From: Georgenia wutianyii
GTDB taxonomy: Bacteria; Actinomycetota; Actinomycetes; Actinomycetales; Actinomycetaceae
Direction: 5' to 3'
Length of the DNA stretch: 64,000 nt
NCBI RefSeq assembly: GCF_006349365.1
Contig: NZ_CP040899.1
Location: 1,860,001-1,924,000, forward strand
The notes under the pieces were generated by a model. The model was not told the DNA's origin. It made no database searches and saw only the letters and a program-made list of their open reading frames with translations. The position numbers and the translations under genes are program-made. Positions 25,770 through 33,720 of this stretch are shown in pieces. Position 1 is the stretch's first letter, and each line of letters opens with the position of its first letter.

Positions 25770-26767
25770 TGGCTCTACCCGTGGAGGTCCTCGACGACCT
25801 GAGGTGGGTCCAGCTCGTGCAGGAGGCGCGGGACCGGCTGCCCAGCACGGCACCGACGTGGACCGACCACAACGTCCATGACCCCGGCATCACCATCCTG
25901 GAGCTGCTGGCCGCGAAGGTCGAGGCGCTGTCCTACCGGTCGGACCAGATCCCGGCGGGCCACCGCGAGATGTTCCTGCGCCTGCTCGGGCTGCGGTCGC
26001 GGCCGGGCGAGCAGCTCGAGGACACCCTCAACCGGGCCGCGGCCATGCTCTGGGCCCACGAGCGGCTCACCGAGGCGCTGGGCGATGCTGACTCGTGCGA
26101 CGACCTCGACCGGCAGGTGCTCGATGGCCTGCCGGTGCCCTCGCGCGCCGTCACCTGCGCCGACCTCGAGCGGGTCGCCCTCGCCACGCCGGGCGTGGAC
26201 GTGGCTCGAGCCCGCGCGTGGGCGAACGTCGACCTGGCCCTGCCCTGCCAGCTCGCGCCGGGCACCGTCTCGGTGATCGTCAGCCCGCGCGCCCCGGACC
26301 ACCGCCCGGCGCTCTCGCCCGACGACCACGAGCGGGTCGTGCGGCACCTGGACAGGTACCGCACCGTCGGCACCCGGGTCCGGGTGTTCGGGCCCAGCTA
26401 CACGGAGGTGCACGTGACGGCGCAGGTGGTGCTTCGCCCGGGCGCGCACCCGGCTCGGGCCGTGGCCGCAGCCGGGGACGCGCTCCGCGGGTTCCTGCAC
26501 CCCTTGCGCGGAGGTTCGGACGGGCGTGGCTGGCGTTTCGGTCGCGACGTCTACCAGAGCGAGCTCATGGCCGTCGTCGGCGCGGTCCCCGACGTCGACC
26601 TCGCAGCCTCGGTCACCGTGCGCCGGGGAGGGTGCCGCTGCCTCCGGCCCGGCGCGTCCTGCACGTGCGGGACCGGGTGCGGCAACGTCTGTGTGCCGGC
26701 CGGGGACCTGGTCGCGCTCGGTGACGTCGACGTCACTGCCGTCGGCGGACGGGCGGGCACGTCATGA
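25769..26767 (+). CDS. Second gpJ-like baseplate protein with Cys-rich C terminus (Pvc12-like)
   Basis: A 332-aa protein. WTDHNVHDPGITILELLAAKVEALSYR at the N terminus is the signature of phage-tail/Pvc12-type baseplate proteins, which are usually larger (about 700-1000 aa). Here the family N and C parts seem to be joined without a middle. Residues about 287-312 hold six cysteines (CRCLRPGASCTCGTGCGNVC), suggesting a metal site. It is coupled to the preceding gene by TGATG and to the next by ATGA. It probably completes the wedge with the 1066-aa protein. Confidence 0.8.
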   Translation: MALPVEVLDDLRWVQLVQEARDRLPSTAPTWTDHNVHDPGITILELLAAKVEALSYRSDQIPAGHREMFLRLLGLRSRPGEQLEDTLNRAAAMLWAHERLTEALGDADSCDDLDRQVLDGLPVPSRAVTCADLERVALATPGVDVARARAWANVDLALPCQLAPGTVSVIVSPRAPDHRPALSPDDHERVVRHLDRYRTVGTRVRVFGPSYTEVHVTAQVVLRPGAHPARAVAAAGDALRGFLHPLRGGSDGRGWRFGRDVYQSELMAVVGAVPDVDLAASVTVRRGGCRCLRPGASCTCGTGCGNVCVPAGDLVALGDVDVTAVGGRAGTS

Positions 26768-27642
26768 CCGGATCCACCGCACCACGCGTGTTCGAGTCCA
26801 GGACGGTGCTCGGGGACCTCGCCGTGGACCGCGTGTCGCTGCGGACCGCGAGCGCCGACGCGCACCACGTCGCGAAGGTCCACGGCCGCTACGGCGTGGC
26901 CGGCGGGCTGGAGGCCCGCGTCACCGGAGGCCGGGTCGAGGTCTCGGCCGGGGAGGCGTTCACCCCGCGGGGGGACTTCGTGGTCCTGCGGCAGGTGGCC
27001 CTCGTCGATCCTCCGGCCACGCCCGGGCGGTACCGCCTGTGGCTCGGCCCGGACGCGAGGGTCACCGCCCGGCCAGCCACGGCGTCGGCCCGACCCTCGG
27101 ACGTGCCGCTCGGTCTCCTGCGGGCCGCCGCTGTCCCGTCCGGGCCCCACGCGACGGTCGAGTGGGTGCCACCCGTCAGTCACGAGGGACGCAGCCTGGT
27201 CCCGGCACCGGTGCGACCGCACATCGGAGTCGGCCGTGAGCTGTTGACCCTGGACGACCTGGAGGTCGACGAGTGGCGGCACACGCTCGAGCGGCAGGTC
27301 CGTACCGCGGACGCCGCCTTCGCCCGCCCGCCGCTGTACTTCGTCTCCGTCTCTCTCGCGGACGGTGGCGCGATCGCCGTCCAGCGCGAGGTCCGCGGGT
27401 GGTTCACCACGATCTGCCGTCCCACGTCGACCAGCTTCACGCTCACCCTCTTCCTGCACATCACCGCCGCGGCCTTCCAGACGCTCCGCGACGGGTCCCG
27501 CTCCGCCCGTGACGGCACGGACCGGGCGGTCCTGCTCGACGTCTCCTGGGTCGGCGTCGACACCCGCCGCGAGCAGGTCACACCGGCTGACCTCGCCGAC
27601 TGCTCCGACAAGCCACCGATCCCGCCCCCGGTGATCGGCTAG
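26764..27642 (+). CDS. Fibre-like protein, divergent paralogue 1
   Basis: A 292-aa protein with no recognised family by eye. Residues 10-80 (VFESRTVLGDLAVD, then HHVAKVHGRYGVAGGLEARV and VEVSAGEAFTPRGDFVVL) resemble the shared N-terminal module of the three other fibre-like proteins at 27662, 30519 and 32293: an H-x-x-x-G-x-G-x-x-x-G-L element followed by a beta strand and a G-x-x-x-x-P-x-G-x-x-V-V motif. The C-terminal half contains WFTTICRPTSTSFTLTLFLH. Position inside the baseplate block and ATGA coupling suggest a structural or receptor-binding part. Confidence 0.6.
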   Translation: MTGSTAPRVFESRTVLGDLAVDRVSLRTASADAHHVAKVHGRYGVAGGLEARVTGGRVEVSAGEAFTPRGDFVVLRQVALVDPPATPGRYRLWLGPDARVTARPATASARPSDVPLGLLRAAAVPSGPHATVEWVPPVSHEGRSLVPAPVRPHIGVGRELLTLDDLEVDEWRHTLERQVRTADAAFARPPLYFVSVSLADGGAIAVQREVRGWFTTICRPTSTSFTLTLFLHITAAAFQTLRDGSRSARDGTDRAVLLDVSWVGVDTRREQVTPADLADCSDKPPIPPPVIG

Positions 27643-27661
27643 AGACGGAAGGACAGGCCTG

Positions 27662-28585
27662 ATGGTGCTCCCCACCGGCCCGCGACGGGCGTCCTACTTC
27701 GCTGGGCAGTCCCTGACCGCACGGACGCTGAACGACAACCTGGCCACCGAGTGGGCGCGTCGGTGGGCGCACAACAGGTTCCTGCACGGCGCCGGGATCG
27801 GCCAGGGACTGACGGTGACCGCCACCGTCGGCCAGGTGGAGGTGACCGTCGAGCCGGGGTACGGCATCGACCCCGAGGGCCACGAGATCGTGCTGGTCGC
27901 ACCGGTGACGGTGCAGGTCCCTCCCGTGCCGGGCCCGACCGACTACGTACTGGTGTGTCGCTTCGACCCCGACCCCACCGGCTTCACCGACACCGGCCTG
28001 TGCGGCGCGGACGGGGTGAGCGCGTGGATGGACGAGCCGCTGGTGGAGTTCGTCCCCGCGACCGACTTCCCCGGTGCGGCCGGGTCGGCGCTGCCGCTGG
28101 CCACGGTGCGGGTGACCGGCTGCGTGCTCAGCAGCATCAGCTTCGGGCGCCGTCAGGTGCTGGGTGAGCGGCGCCTGCCCTACGTGGACGCGGGGGTGCA
28201 TCGCCCGTCACCCGCCGGCTGGGAGCTCGCCACCACCGATGCCGGGGTCGCCTACGGCCTGCGCACGGTGGCCGACACGTCCGTCGCCGGATTCCGTGGC
28301 ACCCCGGACTACCAGGCCAGGCTCTCGGGGCGGCGCTGGTTCGACGTCACCGGCCCCGAGCTCTCCACCCCGGTGATGCTGTGGACCACCGAGCCGGACG
28401 TCGTGGGCGCCGGCGCCACCAGGCTCACCGTCGAGATCCTCGTCCCCACGGTCCGCGCCGGTCGGACCGATGGCACCTTCGCCGAGTTCCTCGACGGCTC
28501 CGGGCTGACGGACGAGATCACCACGCTGGTGGCGACCGAGCTGGAGTGGGCGATCACCTGGATCGGGGTGGAGGGATCCCTATGA
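27662..28585 (+). CDS. Fibre-like protein, paralogue 2
   Basis: A 307-aa protein. The N-terminal module is clear: SYFAGQSLTARTLNDNLA, then WAHNRFLHGAGIGQGLTV and GYGIDPEGHEIVLV. The same HNRFLHG-x-GI-x-x-GL and GYxIDPxGxEI sequences occur in the protein at 32293, showing common ancestry. The rest is beta-rich with a C-terminal segment (LTVEILVPTVRAGRTDGTFAEF). Such modules occur in proteins encoded beside baseplate genes and probably attach to the baseplate. The start is 19 nt after the previous stop, preceded by GGAAGGACAGGCCTG. Confidence 0.65.
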   Translation: MVLPTGPRRASYFAGQSLTARTLNDNLATEWARRWAHNRFLHGAGIGQGLTVTATVGQVEVTVEPGYGIDPEGHEIVLVAPVTVQVPPVPGPTDYVLVCRFDPDPTGFTDTGLCGADGVSAWMDEPLVEFVPATDFPGAAGSALPLATVRVTGCVLSSISFGRRQVLGERRLPYVDAGVHRPSPAGWELATTDAGVAYGLRTVADTSVAGFRGTPDYQARLSGRRWFDVTGPELSTPVMLWTTEPDVVGAGATRLTVEILVPTVRAGRTDGTFAEFLDGSGLTDEITTLVATELEWAITWIGVEGSL

Positions 28586-30522
28586 GCACCAGCGAGGCAC
28601 TGGGCGTCGGCCGGTGGACGGCCCGGTTCCCGGACCCTGCCCTGCCCGTCGTCACGACCGGGTTCGACATCGACGAGGCAGGACGGCGGCTCCTCGTCGC
28701 CTCGCTGCCCGCCTGGTCCGGTCCGTTGACGGACGGACCGGTGCCCGCGGAGGCAGCCCGCGTCCGCGGCCTGGTCTCGATCGGAGGCACCGTGCTCGCG
28801 GTGACCGAGGACCGGCACGCGGTCGACGGGTACGACTGCACGGGCGCACGGACGTCGTCACCTCTCACCGGGTTCGGCGCAGCGGCCGGACTGGCCCTGG
28901 ACCGGGACGGGATGCTCCTGGTCGCCGACACCCCACGCGGCACCGTCGACGGCCGGGACGTGACGACCGGCCGGCTGCTCGTCCGGTGGGCGGGACTGGA
29001 CGGGCCGGAGGACGTCATCACCCGCGGGGACACCGTCCTCGCCGTCGATGCCGACGGCCTCAAGCGGCTCACCCGGGACGGGGCCGCGGTCCTGGTCCAC
29101 CGGATCGACGGGGCCCGTTCGGTCACGGTGGACGCCGCGGGCCACGTCGTCGTCGGCACCGACACCGCCCTGGTGACCGTCGTGGGTCTCGACCCCGCGG
29201 ACACCAGGACGGACCGGGTCCCCGGCCTGAGCGGGCCCTTCCTCGTCCGTGCGGTCGGCGACCGTCTGCACGTCTCGGCGCCCGCTCTGGGCCGGGTCAG
29301 GGTCGTCAGCACCGCGGGCGGGGCCGCCCTGGGCGAGAGCGCCGGAACCGTGCTGGGCGTCACCACCGACCACGCGCAGGTGCTGTGGGCGTCCGACCCG
29401 GCCGTCACCCGGCACATCGTCGGTACCGTCCTGGCCGAGCGCGCGACCGCCGTCGTGGGCCCTTTCCCGCTCACCGTGGACCCCGGCGCGCGCAACCTCG
29501 CCCGCATCCGGGCCCGCGGCAGCTTCGGTGCGGGGCACGCGACGCTCACCGCCCGGTTCCTGGCCGCGGACGGTGACGTCCTCCACGGATCGCCGAGCGG
29601 GACGGCGTCCCCGGACCGGGTCGTGCGCGTCCCCTCCGAGTCGTCCTGGGCCCAGCTCGAGCTCACGGTCGTCCCCGAGGCGGGGCCGGCGCCATGGATC
29701 GACCTGGTCGAGCTCCACCTCAACGGGCCCGCCCTCATCGACGAGCTCCCGCAGGTCTACCGCGCACGCGGACGCCCGGAGGAGTTCCTCGACCCGTTCC
29801 TGCGGCTGCTCGCCACCGGCCTGGACGAGATCACCGACGCACTGGTCGAGCTCCCCATCCAGCTCGACCCCGCGACCGCCACCGACGACCTCGACGGCGA
29901 CCGCTGGCTCGACTGGCTGTCCACCTGGGTCGACGCCCCGCTGGACGAAGGGTGGGACCCGGCCCTGCGGCGTCGGGTCGTCGCGGAGGCGTTCCGGTGG
30001 CACGCCCGCCGCGGCACCCCCGCGGCGCTGCGCCGGCAGATCGTCATCGAGCACGGCGTCGACGTCACCATCGACGAGCCGGCCGGACACGCGCACGTGT
30101 GGGTGCTCGGCGACCGCGCGAGCGAGCTCGGGCGCACGACGATGACGACGGCGGCCCCGGCCGAGGGCGCGGTGCTGGACCGGACCGCCGTCCTGGACCG
30201 GGCCCACCTCATCGGCCCGAACGACCGGGGGGCGCCGCTGTTCGGCGACCTGGCCCACCGGTTCACCGTCCTCCTCCCCCCGGGCATGGACAGCCCGGCC
30301 CGGCGCGCCGGGATCGCGGCCACCGTCGAGCGGGAGAAGCCCGCGCACACCCACGCCCACGTGTGCGTGCGGCCGGGCACGGTCGTGGGCGTCCGGGCCG
30401 TCGTCGGCATGACCACCGTCGTCGGCCCGAGCCCGCCGCCAGCCGCCCCCGGCGGGACCGCTCCGCCGGCCACCCCCACCCACAGCACGTCCAACCGTGC
30501 GAGAGCAGGTAACCCGACATGA
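28582..30522 (+). CDS. gpI-like phage tail protein with N-terminal propeller-like domain
   Basis: A 646-aa protein. The C-terminal part (about residues 395-580) matches phage tail protein I: ELPQVYRARGRPEEFLDPFL, then DGDRWLDWLSTWVDAPLDEGW and RVVAEAFRWHARRGTPAALR. This protein bridges the baseplate wedge to fibres. Residues 1-300 contain recurring blocks (GLALDRDGMLLVADT, VLAVDADGLKRLT, VTVDAAGHVVVGTD) like NHL/Kelch-type propellers. The last 60 residues are Pro/Thr-rich. It is flanked by fibre paralogues on both sides, which suits a fibre-attachment role. Overlaps of 4 nt occur at both ends. Confidence 0.85.
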   Translation: MSTSEALGVGRWTARFPDPALPVVTTGFDIDEAGRRLLVASLPAWSGPLTDGPVPAEAARVRGLVSIGGTVLAVTEDRHAVDGYDCTGARTSSPLTGFGAAAGLALDRDGMLLVADTPRGTVDGRDVTTGRLLVRWAGLDGPEDVITRGDTVLAVDADGLKRLTRDGAAVLVHRIDGARSVTVDAAGHVVVGTDTALVTVVGLDPADTRTDRVPGLSGPFLVRAVGDRLHVSAPALGRVRVVSTAGGAALGESAGTVLGVTTDHAQVLWASDPAVTRHIVGTVLAERATAVVGPFPLTVDPGARNLARIRARGSFGAGHATLTARFLAADGDVLHGSPSGTASPDRVVRVPSESSWAQLELTVVPEAGPAPWIDLVELHLNGPALIDELPQVYRARGRPEEFLDPFLRLLATGLDEITDALVELPIQLDPATATDDLDGDRWLDWLSTWVDAPLDEGWDPALRRRVVAEAFRWHARRGTPAALRRQIVIEHGVDVTIDEPAGHAHVWVLGDRASELGRTTMTTAAPAEGAVLDRTAVLDRAHLIGPNDRGAPLFGDLAHRFTVLLPPGMDSPARRAGIAATVEREKPAHTHAHVCVRPGTVVGVRAVVGMTTVVGPSPPPAAPGGTAPPATPTHSTSNRARAGNPT

Positions 30523-32309
30523 CACAGCACACGACCGCCCTCGCTGTACCGGCCGACCACGACCGTGGCGACGCGCTGCCGCTCCTGGAACGCAACACCT
30601 ACTGGCACGGCAAGGAGATGGGGGTCGCCGAGTTCCAGCGCGACCAGGCCTACTTCCGCCACGTCCAGCAGACCCTCACCCGGCTCACCGTGGGGTGCAG
30701 CGTGCTCTGCGGCCTGGAGCTCTCCCCGCACGGGACGCGCGGGCTGGCGGTCGCTGCGGGTGCCGCCGTCGACGGGCACGGCCGCCTCGTCGTCGTCCCG
30801 GCCGCGGTCGCCGTCGACGACGCACGCACCGTGCTCGAGCCCGACTGTGCCCCGGACCCCCGGGGCACGTTCCGGCTCTGCCTCGTCCACCACGAGTGTC
30901 CTACCGCCCCGGCACGGGTCGTCGTCACCGACTGCGACACGCGCACCGAGTGCCTGCCCGGCGCGGTCCGCGAGGGCTTCCGGCTCGAGCTGCGCAGCCA
31001 CCGACCGGGGTGCGCGAGCGGTGAGGCCTGCGGGTGCGGGACCTCCCCGCAGGGGTGCGGCACGGACTGTGGGGACTGCGTGACCCTCGGCACCGTCACG
31101 CTGACCCAGGACGCGGTGGCCGGGGTGACCGCCGACGGGCGCAGGGACGTCGTGCGGAACGTCGACCTGGCTGCCCGCCTCGGCATGGCGGAGGGTGAGC
31201 GCACCGAACCGCCGAGCCTGTGCCGGATCTGGCCGCCGCCCGGCCGGGTCCTCTCCCGCGAGGGCTCCCCCTCGGAGTGGGGTCGGTGGCGGCAACGACC
31301 ACGTGTCGAGCTCACCTTCGACCAGCCGATCGACGTGGACCGGGTCGACGACCCCGACGACTGGCTGCGGGCCTGGGTCGCCACGGAGCACACAGCCCCC
31401 GACGGCGCTGGGACCGTCACCTTCACCCGGGTCGGACTGCGGTTCCTCCCCACGGCATCCCAGCCCTCCCCCGCCGGCCACCGGCTCGTCTACGAGTTCC
31501 GGTCCAGGGACGCGAGACGGGCCGGCTCCCGGCAGGTGGTCCTCCTCCAGGCGAGGGCGACCCCGGACTCCGGGCCGGCCGCCGCCTCCCCGACCGGGGG
31601 CATCGCCCGTATCGAGTACGCGGGCACACCGCTCACCCGGGACACCCGCGCCAGGATCTGGCGGGCCGACCGGTTCACGGCCCCCGGGACCACCCTCGAC
31701 ACGATCATGGGCAGCGAGCAGCCGGGCTGCTTCGGAGACCCGTACGAGGGCGGACGGGTCCATGCGGTCTTCGAGGTGGCGCCGGTCGTCGCCGGGGCCA
31801 CGGCCGTCACCGCCGTGCACCCGCCCAACGCCTCCCGGATGAGCGGCACCGAGCTCACGGTCGAGCTCGCCGGGACCGGACCGCTGGACGGACTCACGCC
31901 CCGTGCGTGGATCGTCGGCCCGGACGGGCCGGCAGAGCTACCGCTCACGGCCGCCCCGCTCCCGGACGGCGCGGCAGCAGCGGTGACCGACCGCTTCCCC
32001 GCCTCGTTCGACGCGACCGTCCACGACGAGCTGAGGGAGGTCGTGCGGTTCGTCGCCGACATGACCGGCCTCGACGACGGCAGGGTGCTGGTCGTCGTCC
32101 CCGCCCACGCCGGTGAGCAGGCGGTCGGCGCGTTCGCCGGCACCTGCCTGACGGAGCCGGACGTCGCCCACGTCTACGCACACGGCCCCTCCCCCACCCA
32201 CGAGCGCAGCATCCGTCCTACGCGGCTGCGGATGCCACGCACCGGCCAGACCGGTGCCTGGATCCACTGGACCTTCTACTGGGAGCACGACGATGACGAC
32301 CGCAGCTGA
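30519..32309 (+). CDS. Fibre-like protein, paralogue 3 (Cys-rich, Ig-like middle)
   Basis: A 596-aa protein. Residues 20-110 carry the shared module in divergent form (NTYWHGKEMGVAEFQRDQAY, LTVGCSVLCGLEL, GAAVDGHGRLVVVP). Residues about 160-190 hold eight cysteines (CASGEACGCGTSPQGCGTDCGDC). The middle (about 230-340) looks like an Ig/Big-type sandwich (PRVELTFDQPIDVDRV, LRFLPTASQPS) and the C terminus is beta-rich. A cell-surface or fibre-like role is inferred from position and composition. It overlaps the gpI-like gene (ATGA) and the next gene (17 nt). Confidence 0.6.
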   Translation: MTQHTTALAVPADHDRGDALPLLERNTYWHGKEMGVAEFQRDQAYFRHVQQTLTRLTVGCSVLCGLELSPHGTRGLAVAAGAAVDGHGRLVVVPAAVAVDDARTVLEPDCAPDPRGTFRLCLVHHECPTAPARVVVTDCDTRTECLPGAVREGFRLELRSHRPGCASGEACGCGTSPQGCGTDCGDCVTLGTVTLTQDAVAGVTADGRRDVVRNVDLAARLGMAEGERTEPPSLCRIWPPPGRVLSREGSPSEWGRWRQRPRVELTFDQPIDVDRVDDPDDWLRAWVATEHTAPDGAGTVTFTRVGLRFLPTASQPSPAGHRLVYEFRSRDARRAGSRQVVLLQARATPDSGPAAASPTGGIARIEYAGTPLTRDTRARIWRADRFTAPGTTLDTIMGSEQPGCFGDPYEGGRVHAVFEVAPVVAGATAVTAVHPPNASRMSGTELTVELAGTGPLDGLTPRAWIVGPDGPAELPLTAAPLPDGAAAAVTDRFPASFDATVHDELREVVRFVADMTGLDDGRVLVVVPAHAGEQAVGAFAGTCLTEPDVAHVYAHGPSPTHERSIRPTRLRMPRTGQTGAWIHWTFYWEHDDDDRS

Positions 32310-33720
32310 ACTGCCCACCCGCCCGGCCCCCTGCACGGCACCGTGTGAGTGCGGCGGGTCAGCACCGGGAGGAGGCGAGACCGCCACAGGCCTGGAACGG
32401 ACCCGATACTTCGACCGGCAGCGCGTCGGCCCGGACGACCTGTCCCAGGACCAGCTCTACGTCGCCGACCGGCTGCGGCGGCACAACCGGTTCCTCCACG
32501 GCTGGGGCATCGTCTGCGGTCTCGTGGTCACCCGGTGCGCCACCCCGGGCACGGACAGCGAGAACCCGTGCACGGTGGGCATCAGCGCCGGCTACGCGAT
32601 CGACCCGTACGGGAACGAGATCGTGGTTCCCGCCGACCTCGTCGTCGACCTGTGCCACACCGACGGCGCAGGGTCGCTGCTGTGCCCGCCCGCCAGCGAC
32701 CCGTGGTGCGCCCCTGTCGCCACGTTCCCCATAGACGAACCGCGTTACCTCGCGCTCCGGCACGTCGAGATCCCCGTCAAACCCGTGCTCGGTCCCACGG
32801 GCTGCTCGTGCTCCGACACCGCCTGCGAGAACAGCCGGATCCGCGACTGGTACGAGGTGAGCCTGCTCGAGGAGCTCCCTGAGCACTACGAGCAACCCTG
32901 TCGGTCCACGGCGCACCCGTGCGCGACGGCGGCGACGTGCGCGTCGTGCCCACAGTCGGGCTGGGTCGTGCTCGCCGCGCTCACCCTGAGCCGGGAGGGG
33001 ATCGAGTCCTTCGACGCCGACGGCGAGCGCCGGTACGTCGTCTCCCTCCGGGGGATGTGCTTCGACTGCGCCGCCCCGAGGGACACCCACGGGAAGACCT
33101 GGGCCATCGGCACGAAGCCCCAGACCCTGGTCGGCGTCGCGAGCGACGCGCCCGACACGACGGTCACCATCGCGCTCTACCGGGACGACACACCGGTCGA
33201 GGCGGTGCTCGCCGTCCGGGCGGCGGACCTCGTGGGAAGGAGTGTGGCCGACCTCAAGAAGGAGTGGGACACGGTTCCCCTTCTCGACTCGGCCCGGCCG
33301 ACCCTGACCGGAGGTCGACCGCTGACCGCCGGGATGGTCCTCGCCCACACCCCGCTCAGGGGCGACTCGGTCATCGACGACGCCCAGGACCTCGAGGCAC
33401 GGGTCGGCACACCCGTGATCGAGCTCGAGGAGTACGTCCACGCCGTCGCCGAGGCCGAGGCCGTCCTGGACCAGGCAGGGAGGAACACCTTCCGCACCGC
33501 GCTGGTCGGCGACCCGCGGCGTCTCGGCACGCTGGACGTCACAGCCCTGACGGCCGTGTCGAGGGAGAACGCCGACCGGCTCGCCGCCGTCGGCATCCAC
33601 ACCCTCGACGACCTGTACCGGGCGGACAAGGTCCCGAAGCTGACCGGGACCGCGACCGCGACGGTCGCCCGGGTGCGGAACCTGCTGATCGACCTGCACG
33701 GACGGGATGCGAACGTGTGA
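32293..33720 (+). CDS. Fibre-like protein, paralogue 4 (Cys-rich, helix-hairpin-helix C terminus)
   Basis: A 475-aa protein. Residues 35-120 contain the clearest copy of the shared module: RYFDRQRVGPDDLSQDQLYV, RHNRFLHGWGIVCGLVV and GYAIDPYGNEIVV. Three Cys clusters follow (CTAPCECGG at the N terminus, CSCSDTACENS near 175, CRSTAHPCATAATCASC near 205). The C terminus (about 415-470) forms a helix-hairpin-helix (LTAVSRENADRLAAVGIHTL and DDLYRADKVPKL) that normally binds DNA or proteins. The ATG 32293 overlaps the previous gene by 17 nt. The function is unknown beyond baseplate context. Confidence 0.65.
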   Translation: MTTAAELPTRPAPCTAPCECGGSAPGGGETATGLERTRYFDRQRVGPDDLSQDQLYVADRLRRHNRFLHGWGIVCGLVVTRCATPGTDSENPCTVGISAGYAIDPYGNEIVVPADLVVDLCHTDGAGSLLCPPASDPWCAPVATFPIDEPRYLALRHVEIPVKPVLGPTGCSCSDTACENSRIRDWYEVSLLEELPEHYEQPCRSTAHPCATAATCASCPQSGWVVLAALTLSREGIESFDADGERRYVVSLRGMCFDCAAPRDTHGKTWAIGTKPQTLVGVASDAPDTTVTIALYRDDTPVEAVLAVRAADLVGRSVADLKKEWDTVPLLDSARPTLTGGRPLTAGMVLAHTPLRGDSVIDDAQDLEARVGTPVIELEEYVHAVAEAEAVLDQAGRNTFRTALVGDPRRLGTLDVTALTAVSRENADRLAAVGIHTLDDLYRADKVPKLTGTATATVARVRNLLIDLHGRDANV

